NCBI GenBank assembly: GCA_013339895.1
Contig: JABACO010000002.1
Span: 3,119,996-3,183,995 of the forward strand
Source: Ephydatia muelleri
Lineage: Eukaryota > Porifera > Demospongiae > Spongillida > Spongillidae
Direction of reading: 5' to 3'
Length of the DNA: 64,000 bases
A model generated the notes under the pieces. The model was given only the letters and a program-made list of their open reading frames with translations. It ran no database searches and was not told the origin of the DNA. Below are positions 11,568-22,900 of the stretch, piece after piece; the first letter of the stretch is position 1, and every line of letters starts with the position of its first letter. The position numbers and the translations under genes were made by a program.

Positions 11568-12430
11568 ATCAGCGCAATTTAGGTACGCATTTGTTGTTTT
11601 TATGTCAAACTGACATGCATGCCTGCAAAATAGAATTGAAAGCCACCTTCAACTTTAGAGCCAAATGCGTTCGATGGAAGAGAGCGGAATCCCTCAGCTG
11701 GAGGAAAACGAGGAGGATGGTGTGGCCGATGAACACCCACGTCACAGAGGTGACTACTATTGGCGAGCCAAGCCAATTAAGCCGATTCATTTTTAGCAGA
11801 AACACCACAAGCCCCGAAATTATAAGCAGCTAAAAGCCGCGTCCGCCTCAAAGGACTTCACGGGAAACGTGCTTGCTTCAGGACATTAGACATTATTCAA
11901 ACACATCACTACCTTGATCAACCATAAGTCGTCGATACTCCAACGATATCGAAAGATAGCTAGATCTTTTTAATACAAATACATGTACGTGCAGCTATCA
12001 TTCAACGCCATTCATTTAATGTGCTCTTAATTAATGAGCCAAGGATTCCCTTCTCGAGTGCAAGATTCAAGCATGGCCGCAGTCACGGATATAGTCACTG
12101 CCGCAGTCAATCACCAAAATTGGGGGAGGGGGTGGGGCTACTTAATTTCATGAATGAATATTATGTGGTAACGCCAGTTGTCAAGCAATTGAACATCGTG
12201 ACAGTGAAAGCAGTACATGTAGGAACGAGAAATAAAAACACGGCATATTATTAATGATTTATACCGGGTGCATGGGGTGCGGGAGTGGGGTACTACTTCC
12301 GCCCCAGCGAGGGGGTATGGGCGAGCTCTGCAACTTATTCTTTTTTAAGTCATGAAACCCCTTTGATTTGGCTGTTTTACCTGATGATGACTGTAGGGCT
12401 AACTACTTTGGAACGGTAGTAACCAATCAG
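11568..12430. repeat. Repeat block C, leading into hAT family 1
   Basis: An 860-base block repeated in inverted orientation at 54110-54977 and, in part, at 35590-36240 and 31770-31960. It contains an 80-codon open frame (11591-11833) conserved in three copies but not recognised, a palindromic AT segment, and the GC-rich module also seen in block B. It always sits next to hAT family 1 or its fragments. Confidence 0.55.
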
Positions 12431-12468
12431 CGTCTTGGTTTACACTTTCTATTTAACGAGCGGCAAGA

Positions 12469-13134
12469 ATGAGCTACCATCACAAATCAGGCGCCCAGAA
12501 AAGAAGGGAAAAGGCAATGCGTACTGAAGGGGTACTGAATGAAGAAGACCTGCTTGAGATTGAAGAAGAGCCTGAAGAGGTGCCTCGATCCGAACCAGAT
12601 ATCGATGCTGCTGGATGCAGTGGATGGACCGAAGGACCGGAGACTCCTGATGCGGAGGCCTTAGTGGTAGTAGCTGGTGCTGATATTGGTATCTTTATTA
12701 AGGGAGAGGTGCCCACGAGGGAAGAAGTAGAAGAAGCTGTTAGAAGAGGCTCTAAAAGGCTTCCGCTACAGTTTGCTAATGATTTATTCCAACAGGGTGT
12801 TTCCAAATACAATTCTATGTTATAAACTGCCAAATGTGATTGGCTAGTCGGGAGCGAAAGCAAACAAGCATTATTTTGCTTTCCTTGTCGGCTCTTTACC
12901 CCGTCTTCCAATATGAATCACTCTTTACTAGCTTCATCTACTGGCTATTCTAAGGATAACACGTGGAAAAAGCTATACGACAGGATTCCAGAACATCAAG
13001 AAAGCATTAGTCATAAAAAAAATTTATGTTGCTTGGGCTTGGCATTCAGAGGTGATTCTCAAAGGATTGGGGACCCAAACAATGGTAATTTTCAGGGCAT
13101 TCTTGACCATCTGGCTATAATACAACCCTGTTAA
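12469..13134 (+). pseudogene. hAT transposase (ZMYM1/TTF-type), N-terminal fragment
   Basis: The ORF starts with a KSGAQKRREK basic motif typical of hAT transposases with a TTF-type zinc finger. An acidic stretch follows. After a frameshift near 12810 come CFPCRLF, then WKKLYDRIPEHQES and GLAFRGDSQRIGDPNNGNF, all characteristic of this family. Compared with the minus-strand copy at 49061-54110, about 150 bases are deleted just before the LAFRG motif, and everything after is missing. It keeps the uninterrupted site where the other copy carries a retrotransposon (near 12946), so it serves as the empty-site reference. It cannot be functional. Confidence 0.78.
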
Positions 13135-13583
13135 AACGCTTTCTCGAATGCATGCTCATTAGAGCAAAACCCGGCATTTACACTCTTTATGGAAGGTACG
13201 GCGGTACAGATGTGTGGTGATTGAGTTACACAATATACAAAGCTTTGGTGCCAAAATATTCCACCAACTTTCTCGTTAGAGAATGTTTTTCTTTACTTGT
13301 ATATAATAATACCCCTTGTGACGCGATTATAACCGATCGCGAAGTCTTCCAACCGCCTCTGCGCTTCAAGCTGCGCTCGCTCTCCCCTGATAGCGGTACG
13401 ACCAGACACGCCTCATATACGTAGCAATCAGGAATTCCTCACCCAGAACTTAAAACTGCGGAGTGACCTTCCCGCCCCTCCACCTGCCCCCCCCCCCCCC
13501 CCCCCCTCACTCACCGTGTACATCGTTACTACTTATGCATAAGAACATGATATATTTTACATTTGAAATCAGCGACTATGAAT
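13135..13583. other. Repeat-derived spacer with C-run
   Basis: No gene. It contains part of the foldback element arm found at 42758-43053 (near 13257-13305) and a C-run of roughly 20 bases at 13487-13506. Confidence 0.5.
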
Positions 13584-14556
13584 TCAAATGTAAAATTCAT
13601 GTTTTCTGTGCTCTGCTGCCTTTGTTAAAACACCCTGGTACATGACCGCTTCCAACATATTAATTGAATTAGGCAGGGATGCATCAGTAACATCAAAGGC
13701 AGCTGAAGTCACACATTCGTAATTGGTAACAAGGATGTCTGCTGGTCGTGTCCTGGAATTATCTTGTCCCCATCCACAGCCAACTTCTAGTTGTGCAGAT
13801 AAACCAGCTCGTGAAAGGTGCTGCATACCACATTGTGAAGAGTGTTGTGTCTGGTTGTTATATCACCTCCTCTCCTGCATGTGACACAGTGGTAACCCAG
13901 AGGGTCAAGTGCACAGTTGGGGCATAGAGGACAAACCATTGGATTTCCATCCAAAATTAAGGAGGTATTGACTCCCAACCACCATTTCACTGCTTAAAAA
14001 AAACTCAAATCCCACACTGATGCATGGGGCGATGATGCAGACAGCAGACTGGCCTTTATCAGCAAGAGAACAACTATTTCGAGAGTGTTGAACTGTATCT
14101 CTTCTATTGCATCAGATAGTTTCTTTTGTGTGGGAGTACAGCTGTCCAAGTTGCTAATTGACAGGGAATCTGAAAGCGGAACACAGATGTTGTAGTGAGT
14201 AATGGCATTTTCCAAATGTGGTGTAGAGATCAGATCATCAGAACCACACTAGGCTGCTGTATAGGCGGCTGATGAATGAAGAGCCAATGAGCACAGACCA
14301 AATCCCTAAACTCAACTGGACCTGAGTCAGGGACATCAACACCAGTACAATCAGCAAAAGAATGACTAACATCTGTGTCAAAGTTCTCCATAGAGCCATA
14401 AATGAGGTGTGGAGGAATTGTCCTGGAAGTATGGGCAAGTTTGTAGAAGCTGGAACAAAGATGCAGCAGGTCAAGTTCAACTTGGGGATCTACGCTACCA
14501 AAATGGTTGACAATAGAGTTAGGGCTGCAATTCTCTGGAGGTCGTGACCCCCACAT
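13584..14556 (-). pseudogene. Retroelement C-terminal region with CxxC motifs and PD-(D/E)XK-like nuclease (type N1)
   Basis: Several minus-strand frames, broken by stops and frameshifts, together match a region often found at the end of invertebrate retroelement polyproteins and usually annotated as uncharacterised. Visible in order: KWWLGVNTS, CPLCPNCALDPLGYHCVTC (zinc-binding cysteines and histidine), RRGGDITTRHN, then EVGCGWGQDNSRTRPADILV and AAFDVT. The RPAD and FDVT segments resemble a PD-(D/E)XK-like core; this assignment is from memory of the family, not a search. No reverse transcriptase lies beside it. A related C-terminal piece lies on the other strand at 39846-40100. Confidence 0.62.
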
Positions 14557-15440
14557 GGTATGAGCAAGAGTGGCTGTGGCATTTTGGTAATTGCAATTGG
14601 ATTGGATTGTGCCGAAGTGCCTTTACAAAGGCAGAAAAGATTAAATTGGATTGGTCGCATGACACATCACACATCAGGATTCATATTGTGCATGTATACA
14701 TAATAGAGCATTTGAAGAAATATATACTACTGTAATGATGCTATGAATAAAGCTTCAAGAACTTTGTATTGATTATGTCGTTACATTATGCCACACTTGG
14801 ACAAGAATTTAAAAACGCCATAGCCATAGATTATGTCTTTAATTCTCTCTGCAACATATGAGAGCACCTTTAAATTTTTTACATATATAATGCAAACAAC
14901 ACTGTAATGGTCTTTATCCTAAAAACCTTGATCTTTCCGAGCATCATCAGTATAATGGTGTACTGTATTAAAGTGAAAGCCCTATTCTGTACTTTAGGAA
15001 TGATATATGATGTTGTGTGAGGTCAGCTAGTATGATCCACCTTAATAGTTGAAAGAGCTTGCACAAGATGGGAAATGTGAACGAATGTGGGCTAACCATT
15101 TAAATTCACCAATGAACTATACGCAACTGAAGAGCATGCATTCAAACCTTTAAAAGATGCATTGCATCCTAACTGCATACGCCAATAGCATCAATTAGTT
15201 CTTCAATAGTCCGAAGCATTTTATGCATGCACCATGAACATGGAGGAACATTGGCTTACAAGTAGACAACAGTGCATGACTGACACAAAGTACAATGGAG
15301 TCATGATAACTCCGCATTGAAATCAGCTTAGCACTCATAAAGTACATGCATGTAATTAAGAAGGTGCATGCATGCATGCATTGAAATGGAAGTTTAATCA
15401 GTCATGGCAGGGAGTGTAACAGCATGCAGTGCGATCATTG
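14557..15440. other. Intergenic, no supported gene
   Basis: AT-rich sequence without a recognisable exon or repeat shared elsewhere in the window. Short ATGC-rich runs near 15365-15382. Confidence 0.45.
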
Positions 15441-15674
15441 GTAATGGATAAGGGGTGTGGCAGTGAGGGAGGGAGGAGAGATGGACATTCAGCTGGACAA
15501 ATCCACACATAGCCAGTGGTTGGCCTAGCTAAATGGAAACAGTATTTTGTGTCCTAGAAAGGCAGACTTGAATTCATGGGTTATTTTAACATTTGTGCAC
15601 AAGGCACAGCTCTGGCAGACAGGAGTGTATTTGTATATACACGCTAAGCCTCTTCCTCTGTCATCCATTTGCAG

Positions 15675-15730
15675 CCACCATCTGCTAAAATGGCGAAGGC
15701 TTTGTATAATTTCGAGGCCAAGACTCCAAA
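15675..15730 (+). CDS. First SH3-domain exon, sorbin/ponsin-like (copy A)
   Basis: A 56-base exon bounded by a CAG acceptor and a GTAAGC donor. It encodes PPSAKMAKALYNFEAKTP, the start of an SH3 domain (the ALYNFEA strand). The AK-ALYNFEAKTPK pattern is closest to sorbin-homology adaptor SH3 domains; GRB2-type is less likely. The next SH3 exon is not seen. Near-identical copies lie at 30202-30257 and 46020-46075, both on the minus strand. All three carry a terminal-inverted-repeat element about 95-115 bases downstream. This may be a real gene start or a dispersed gene fragment. Confidence 0.5.
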
Positions 15731-15823
15731 GTAAGCTGCAAAGATGTGATTGCTTTGCAGCAATGGTGTTTATGTATCATATAGAAAGAGTGTGCTGTAT
15801 TCCCTCTCTCATTACACAGCCAT

Positions 15824-16386
15824 GGGTGGATTACATCATCACTAAGTGTAAGTAAGGTCTGGTGAACTGCTGTACTCAATTCTGTCCAGGGTCACCAGAA
15901 TATCGGGGAACCAATCAGATTAGAGTTATGCAATAATGGAATATCATCGAGAGATTAATTTGGAATTCGTAACAGTATGTAGTGACATACAACAGTCTTC
16001 TAAGGCACATGGGCTGACTTGCCAGCTTCTACAGTGGGGTTACAATGCCCCATGTGTGTGTGTGCGTGTTTACGTGTTGTGTGCATGCATGTGCATGCAT
16101 GCATGTGTGTGCATGTGTGTGCGTGTGTGTGACATTGTGTGCGTACAGTGTGTGTGCTAGTGTGTGTGCGTGTATCTGGGTGCATGTGTGACATGCATTT
16201 ATACACAGATACGCACACACACACACACACAGCCACACACAGGGCAATGTAACTCCACCGTGGCAAGTTGGCCCATGTGCCTTAGACTGTCCATATCACA
16301 CCACCTTTGGTTCACCAACATTTTGGTGACCTGAGTACTGAAGTTCATCAGACCCTACTTACGTGTAGGGGTGATGTAATCCACCC
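15824..16386. mobile_element. Long-terminal-inverted-repeat element F, copy 1
   Basis: The segment begins GGGTGGATTACATCA and ends with its inverted counterpart. Similarity between the two arms extends for roughly 90 bases, including a GTAAGTA motif and a TCACCAGAAT-like inner part. The centre holds a (TG)n/(CA)n-rich hairpin. Related copies: 22568-22900 (truncated), 29495-30090, 44726-44911 (half) and 45829-45907 (one arm). The boundary at GGGTGGATTACA is supported by unrelated sequence outside it at 44912. Confidence 0.6.
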
Positions 16387-16787
16387 GTGACTGCATGACA
16401 TTGGGTCTGGGTACGAGACGAAGGCATGTCAGGAAAGATGTGGGTGTGGTGAAGATGTAGTGCATCAGTTGTGTCAGTGGTATTGACAACATAAAGGGTT
16501 AATATCACAAGTACTGCATGCATGAGGTTAGGCCCACTAGAAGTTATTAGTATGGTTAGTAATTTTTAACTGCCATTTTGTTGACACAAAAAGAACAGTC
16601 AGCTTTCTAGCCACTGAACAGGTGTGATTCATTAGACAGCGAAAGTGGCTCATACATGTACAAGAGAGACTAGCTCACAACACACATGCTGTAATGGTTA
16701 TGTACAAATGCATGATGATGGACACATTACAAATGCAAAGGGGCAACCACAACTAAATGGACACACAATGTAACAGCATTCAGTGGA

Positions 16788-16901
16788 CTACTTTGCCATT
16801 TCACAGTTCTTGATGACAGGCTTGAGGTGTCTCCATCTTCTGACCCGACTGCCTCCATCTTCCTCACCACATCCATCCCTTCCACAACTTTCCCATCCAA
16901 C
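16788..16901 (-). pseudogene. Cyclophilin last exon, inverted damaged copy
   Basis: The minus-strand exon begins after a pyrimidine-poor AAAG acceptor and encodes [19 protein letters not shown], the C-terminal strand and helix of cyclophilin peptidyl-prolyl isomerases. Near the end a base is lost after the DTS codons and others are missing, so the usual DCG-containing terminus is out of frame. It faces the SH3 exon at 15675, as the pair at 28957 and 30202 also do. Confidence 0.65.
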
Positions 16902-17723
16902 CTTTCTTTTAAACATACTGAAACAAGTTAATATCAAAATGCTTTCCATCATCTCCTGTCCATCCTGTCCATCCATGTCCTGAGTATATTTAGTGATGTG
17001 TTGGTGGTCATGTGAGTGAGCTGAGTGTGCAGTGTATATGCTGTGGTTTGAAGGCCATATCATGTACTGCTTCCCTCCCCTACATGAAGGCTGTAAGATA
17101 GCAACAACTCTGGTGGCACAGAAACTGTTGGTAACAAATCACTGGTTTACGTCCATCTACACGATATCGTGCATGGAGTACATGCTATATGGCCAGGGCT
17201 GGAGGAGTCTTCCACACATAATTGGTGAATGCAGTTATTAGTAACAGAAAATTTTAACATGATATTATTAATATGGGTTAATAATAGGAATAATTAACAG
17301 TTGATTATATCTTGCAGTTGGTTATTCGATGTCCTTGAAATGACACAGGCTGAGATGATGGCTTGGATAGTTCTACTAGCCAGTGGTTTATCATGAATCA
17401 AATGGACCAGATGCTACACCATCACCATTACAACATACATGTATTGGTGTAGGACTTTATTCTTGTCAGTATATTGTCTAACGTACGCATTCACACAATC
17501 TACACAGCTGTCCACAACATCCACCTAACAGCCTGGAGGCCACACCTCCACAATGACCTCCCAACACATGCCCCTCCTCCCACACCCAATGCACACAACT
17601 GCCACCCAGACTTATCTGACTCCCACAATGAAGGGGAGCGGAGAGGAGGGGGGGAAGCGGAGATGTGGGGGAGGAGGTGACGGAGGAGGAGGGAGGAGAG
17701 CGAGGGGCAGGAGGTGAGGAGGA
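16902..17723. repeat. Duplicated non-coding segment before gap 2
   Basis: 17360-17640 recurs in inverted orientation at about 25600-25850, including a stretch with spaced CATCCAC-type motifs. No exon was recognised. The last 90 bases before the gap are GA-rich, and the first bases after it are C-rich, which may be why the assembly failed here. Confidence 0.5.
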
Positions 17724-18723
17724 NNNNNNNNNNNNNNNNNNNNNNNNNNNNNNNNNNNNNNNNNNNNNNNNNNNNNNNNNNNNNNNNNNNNNNNNNNNNN
17801 NNNNNNNNNNNNNNNNNNNNNNNNNNNNNNNNNNNNNNNNNNNNNNNNNNNNNNNNNNNNNNNNNNNNNNNNNNNNNNNNNNNNNNNNNNNNNNNNNNNN
17901 NNNNNNNNNNNNNNNNNNNNNNNNNNNNNNNNNNNNNNNNNNNNNNNNNNNNNNNNNNNNNNNNNNNNNNNNNNNNNNNNNNNNNNNNNNNNNNNNNNNN
18001 NNNNNNNNNNNNNNNNNNNNNNNNNNNNNNNNNNNNNNNNNNNNNNNNNNNNNNNNNNNNNNNNNNNNNNNNNNNNNNNNNNNNNNNNNNNNNNNNNNNN
18101 NNNNNNNNNNNNNNNNNNNNNNNNNNNNNNNNNNNNNNNNNNNNNNNNNNNNNNNNNNNNNNNNNNNNNNNNNNNNNNNNNNNNNNNNNNNNNNNNNNNN
18201 NNNNNNNNNNNNNNNNNNNNNNNNNNNNNNNNNNNNNNNNNNNNNNNNNNNNNNNNNNNNNNNNNNNNNNNNNNNNNNNNNNNNNNNNNNNNNNNNNNNN
18301 NNNNNNNNNNNNNNNNNNNNNNNNNNNNNNNNNNNNNNNNNNNNNNNNNNNNNNNNNNNNNNNNNNNNNNNNNNNNNNNNNNNNNNNNNNNNNNNNNNNN
18401 NNNNNNNNNNNNNNNNNNNNNNNNNNNNNNNNNNNNNNNNNNNNNNNNNNNNNNNNNNNNNNNNNNNNNNNNNNNNNNNNNNNNNNNNNNNNNNNNNNNN
18501 NNNNNNNNNNNNNNNNNNNNNNNNNNNNNNNNNNNNNNNNNNNNNNNNNNNNNNNNNNNNNNNNNNNNNNNNNNNNNNNNNNNNNNNNNNNNNNNNNNNN
18601 NNNNNNNNNNNNNNNNNNNNNNNNNNNNNNNNNNNNNNNNNNNNNNNNNNNNNNNNNNNNNNNNNNNNNNNNNNNNNNNNNNNNNNNNNNNNNNNNNNNN
18701 NNNNNNNNNNNNNNNNNNNNNNN
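17724..18723. other. Assembly gap (1000 N)
   Basis: Exactly 1000 N. Upstream exons of the Sema gene probably lie inside or beyond it. Confidence 0.99.
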
Positions 18724-18775
18724 CCCCCCCCCCCCTCCTTCTCCTCCTCCTCCTCCTCCTCCTCCTTCTCTATAG

Positions 18776-20814
18776 CTACTGGTGCTTTGCTATCAGGCAC
18801 TCCCCTAGACTCTCAGAAGAACAGTTTTGGCTCCACCCTCTCCACCTATCCCTTCAATGGCATTGTGGGTGTGTCCACAGTGTCGGACGATGACACCTGG
18901 ATTAACAGGAGTCAGTTGAAGCCAAACATGGAGGGATACCTTGTTCACTGTCCTTTCCTCCTCCCCAGTCCCATCTCCCGTTTTACGTGTCCATGTATGA
19001 GATAGAGAACTTTGCTTACATGTTCTTTTGGGAGAGAGGACTGGAGTCCCTGAGAAGTAACCCTGTAAGCCATGTCTCTGTGTACATGTATGTGTGTATG
19101 GGGGTGGGGGAAGGGGTGTGTATGTGGGGTGGGGGAAGGGGTGTGTCTGTGGGGTGGGGGAAGGGGTGTGTCTGTGGGGTGGGGTGAGGGGTGTGTTTGT
19201 GGGGTGGGGTGAGGGGTGTGTCTGTGGGGTGAGGGAAGGGGTGTGTCTGTGGGGTGGGGGAAGGGGTACCGTGTGACATGTTCCTCCAGTACCGGGAACA
19301 TGAATGACCTGCCTTACTACTATGACAACCTACGTAAGGATGAGGAGGCCAGGTGGGGAGGAGGCACACCTCTCTGTATGCATGACAACATGTACTCTAT
19401 ACTTTCATTTTCAGTTCAGATTCATAAGTTTTGCTCATACTACATATGTACATCTACTTGATATAGATTGTTATATACATGTATCTTCTTTGGTTTGAAA
19501 CAAATATTACTTACGTGTGGTTCCATTTAGAGAGCACCTTTCTTGTTAAAAGTGGTTCTTTTGACGGCTCACAGCCATCTCAGATGCACCTGTATGGCGT
19601 CTTCACCTCCCCAAGGTAGCGTTTTCTTACATTTTGGACCAAGAAGAATTGCAAGAACAACTTGATATTTCAGTCTTATGATATTCCTCTCTCACCCACG
19701 CCTCCCCTATACCAATGATGGTAGCTTTGGTCCTGTGGGATCTGCAGTGTGTGTCTTTAACTATGCGACCATGGCCAACGTGTTCCAGACGTCTAGCTTT
19801 GTGGTCCGGGACACCACCACTCTCGTCTTCAACTCGGTTACTGGTGCACCTGTGGACGTAAGTGGATGCACAGAAATATGATGTACACATGCCAATGTGT
19901 GTGGGTGTGTGTGTATGTGTGTGGATCTCTGTGAGTTCTTCATAGGGCCTAGTATCCTTATATTTAAATACATGTATTTGATGTGTATGCATGTGTAGAT
20001 GATGTACTTTTGTACTTTTGTACCAATTGGATGTATGTTTGCTTAAAAGCCAAAACAGATAAAATGATTCTTATATGTTTTTCTAGACGTTTGAACAGTG
20101 GAGTGTGTTTGTATAACTTAAATGTGTGCACACATGTACATTGCACACCGCTGTTGTCGAGTTGCTGATCTGTTGTGTAGAGAGATGTATCATTGAGCCT
20201 CGGAAGGGTTTGTGAGCTTTTGATGCGCTCTTTCTTATTTCGGGCCTGCCAAGGCAATATGGCAAAGCCGGGTGTGTCCCTTCTGCATGTGTGTGCAGTA
20301 GTACAGTGGAGTAAACACGAAGCATATTTGTGCATGTTTGTGATTCCATTGGGAACTGGAACTGATTGTCCACAACTAATTGCCTACCTACATGTAATGG
20401 GGTTCTACACACACACAACATGCACCCATACATGCGTTAGTTGATGGTGGTGATTTTAGGGAAGGGAGGGAAGGGGGAAGGGAGGGTGGATGGGAGTGAA
20501 GTGGGAAGGTTGGAGAGAGGATGGGAGGGAGAAATTGTCAAGGAAGAAATTGCGACTGAATCATATTATGCAAAGCCACATTTGTGGCATCACACAATTA
20601 GTGACAAGTTGCAACAATGATGTCATTTTTATTTTGGTACTTCCACACTTCAGTCACATCCCCGTCTTCTATTACCTCCTCCCCAGTGCGTCAAGTCACA
20701 GGCCCAGGGCCCCAGTCCCATCTTCAGTGCCACTGGCCACACCTTCAGGAGGATCGTGGTGGACCACACCACTGGACTAGACAATGTGACTTATGAGGTC
20801 ATGTTCATTAACAT
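18776..20814 (+). CDS. Sema-domain protein (semaphorin/plexin-like), internal exons
   Basis: Phase-consistent exons: 18776-18942, 18969-19064, 19264-19333, 19531-19615, 19725-19857 and 20687-20814. Diagnostic Sema segments occur in the right order: DDDTWINRSQ; MYEIENFAYMFFWERGLE, matching the family's FFFRE strand; RVTCSSSTGNMNDLPYYYDN; STFLVKSG; LYGVFTSP followed by GSAVCVFNYATM; and finally FRRIVVDHTTG with YEVMFINM. Sema domains are extracellular propellers in guidance ligands and receptors, so a surface or secreted protein is expected. Start, signal peptide and any PSI or cytoplasmic part are not in view. No later exon was identified after 20815. The intron at 18943-18968 would be only 26 bases, and the third exon's acceptor lies inside a minisatellite. 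Confidence 0.72.
19094..19263 (+). repeat. GT-rich minisatellite, period about 25, in a Sema-gene intron
   Basis: Six to seven units of a GGGGTGTGTCTGTGGGGTGG-type motif with small variants. The intron acceptor (GAAG, exon starting at 19264) is formed by the last unit. Confidence 0.75.
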
Positions 20815-21330
20815 GTAAGTAAATGTGTGTGTGTGTGTGTTGTGTGTGTGTGCAGTGGGTGTGGCCTAGGGAATGGAGGGGATGTTGTGATACCTTTCTA
20901 TGCATGAAAGACAAAAGTGTTTTTCACCCTGGAAAGTTTAATGGTGTTATGGAAGTGGCTGCAATACAGATGGGTGGTGTAAATATACGGTACACACCAT
21001 AAACCAGAGGACCCGTCCTGAACCAGGCAGTTCTAATATTTGAATAGTCCTGGTGTTGTAGGGTAGAGGAGGGGAGGGTTAGGGAGGAGAGGGGTAGGGA
21101 GGGGAGGGGTAGGGAGGGGAGGGGTAGGGAGGGTAGGGGTAGGGAGGGGAGGGGTAGGGAGGAGTAGGGAGGAGTAGGGAGGAGAGGGGTAGGGAGGAGA
21201 GGAGTAGGGAGGGGAGGGGTAGGGAGGAGAGGGGTAGGGAGGAGAGGGAGAGGGGAGTGTAGAGAGGGGAGGGTCGGGAGGGGAGGGGAGGGGTAGGGAG
21301 CTTGATCAATTTGATTCTTTTTAATATTTG
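20815..21330. repeat. Possible intron tail and GA minisatellite
   Basis: A GT run (20824-20850) follows the last Sema donor. 21061-21300 is a GGGTAGGGAGGAG-type array with a strong purine bias on the + strand. Its end, with the adjacent sequence to about 21460, recurs at 62121-62330. Confidence 0.7.
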
Positions 21331-21574
21331 AATTTAGACGTGTACTATTTGCTTAATCAGAGCCATCTAAGAGCACAATAGTAACTGTTTTCTATATAAA
21401 GCTATAAATATACAAACCTGTCCTATTGATTCATGGACACCCTGTATATAATGTGTGTGTGTGTGCAGGTGTGTGTGATATATTGGACAAAGGCATCTCA
21501 AATCTACCACATCTCATCACACCCACACAAATGCAGCACTTTCCATAACCATCTGTTTTAACAAGAGTTTCTTA

Positions 21575-21930
21575 AGGGTGTGGAGGTGATAGAGAGAGGG
21601 AAGTGATGGAGAGAGGGAAGTGATGGAGAGAGGGAGGTGATGGAGAGGAGGAGGTGATGGAGAGAGAGAGGGGATGGAGAGAGGGAGGTGATGGAGAGAG
21701 GAGGTGATGGAGAGAGGGAGGTGATGGAGAGAGGGAGGTGATGGAGAGAGGGGGAGGTGAAGGAGAGGAGGTGATGGAGAGAGGGAGGGGATGGAGAGAG
21801 GGAGATGATGGAGAGAAGGAGGTGATGGAGAGAGGGAGGTGATGGAGAGAGGGAGGGGATTGTGAGTGGGGGAGGTGATGGAGAGAGGTGGAAGTGATGG
21901 AGAAAGGGGGAGGTGACGGGGAGAGGGCAA
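21575..21930. repeat. 17-bp minisatellite (TGATGGAGAGAGGGAGG family), about 0.36 kb
   Basis: About 20 imperfect units upstream of a cyclophilin last exon. The same array, in the same setting, is about 1.07 kb at 27775-28850 and at least 1.5 kb at 62455-64000. Confidence 0.85.
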
Positions 21931-22032
21931 GAAAGGTTTAGCGAACAATCAAATGTGGCCCATATATTGACAGTGGGCAGTCGAATTTGAATTAACTTGT
22001 TTGGTTTGTTTTTCAAATATTTTTAAATAAAG

Positions 22033-22150
22033 GTTGGATGGGAAAGTTGTGGAAGGGATGGATGTGGTGAGGAAGATGGAGGCAGTTGGGTCAGAAGATG
22101 GAGACACCTCAAAGCCTGTCGTCATCAAGGACTGTGGAATGGCAAAGTAG
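22033..22150 (+). CDS. Cyclophilin C-terminal (last) exon, intact copy
   Basis: The exon follows an AAATAAAG acceptor and encodes [19 protein letters not shown], then [19 protein letters not shown] and a stop. This matches the end of cyclophilin A/B-type prolyl isomerases (the family pattern is GKV.EG..VV..ME.-GS..G.....I.DCG). An AATAAA signal lies at 22320-22325. The catalytic exons that should precede it were not found between here and the Sema exons, so either the gene's 5' part is far away or this is a fragment carried in a segmental duplication. Confidence 0.7.
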
Positions 22151-22319
22151 TCAACTAAATGCTCTTACATTGTGTGTCTCTCTCAAAGTGTGTCCATTTT
22201 GTTGTGGTTGGCCCTTTGCATTTGTACATGTGTCCATCATCATCATTTGTACATAACCATTACAACATGTGTGTTGTGAGCTGGTCTCTCTTGTACATGT
22301 ATGAGCCATTTCGCTGTCT

Positions 22320-22325
22320 AATAAA
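22320..22325 (+). terminator. Poly(A) signal AATAAA
   Basis: It lies 170 bases after the cyclophilin stop codon and is conserved at 29256-29261 beside another copy of the exon. Confidence 0.55.
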
Positions 22326-22567
22326 TCACACCTGTTCAGTGGCTAGAAAGCTGACTGTTCTTTTTGTGTCAACAAAATGGCAGTTAAAATTACTAAACCA
22401 TACTAATAACTTCCAGTGGTCCTAACCTCATGCATGCAGTACTTGTGATATTAACCCTTTATGTTGTCAATACTGACTGACACAACTGACACACTACATC
22501 ATCACCACACCCACATCTTTCCTGCCATGCCTTCGTCTCGTACCCAGACCCAATGTTATGCAGTCAC

Positions 22568-22900
22568 GGGCGGATTACATCACCACTACAAGTAAGTAGG
22601 GTCTGATGAACTTCAGTACTCAATTCTGTCCAGGTCACCAGAATGTTGGTGAACCAAAGGTGGTGTGATATGGACAGTCTACAGCACATGGGCGCACCAA
22701 GACACACTAGCACACACACATGTACAGACACACTGTCACACACGCACACCCACATGCACCCACATGCACACACACACACGTAAACACACACACACACACG
22801 GGGCATTGTAACCCCACTGTAAAGCTGGCAAGTCAGCCCATGTGTCTTAGAAGACTGTTGTATGTCACTACATACTGTTACGAATTCCAAATTAATCTCT
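22568..22900. mobile_element. Element F, truncated copy 2
   Basis: Left arm beginning GGGCGGATTACATCACC, a CA-rich interior, then part of the right interior. The copy stops near 22900, where it joins unrelated TG-rich sequence, so the second arm is missing. Confidence 0.5.

Noticed and set aside
16060-16230. TG/CA tract as Z-DNA regulatory element
   Set aside because: Simple repeat expanded inside element F. Nothing ties it to regulation here.
21575-21930. Regular short repeats resembling a CRISPR array
   Set aside because: Units are head-to-tail with no unique spacers. It is a minisatellite in a eukaryotic genome.
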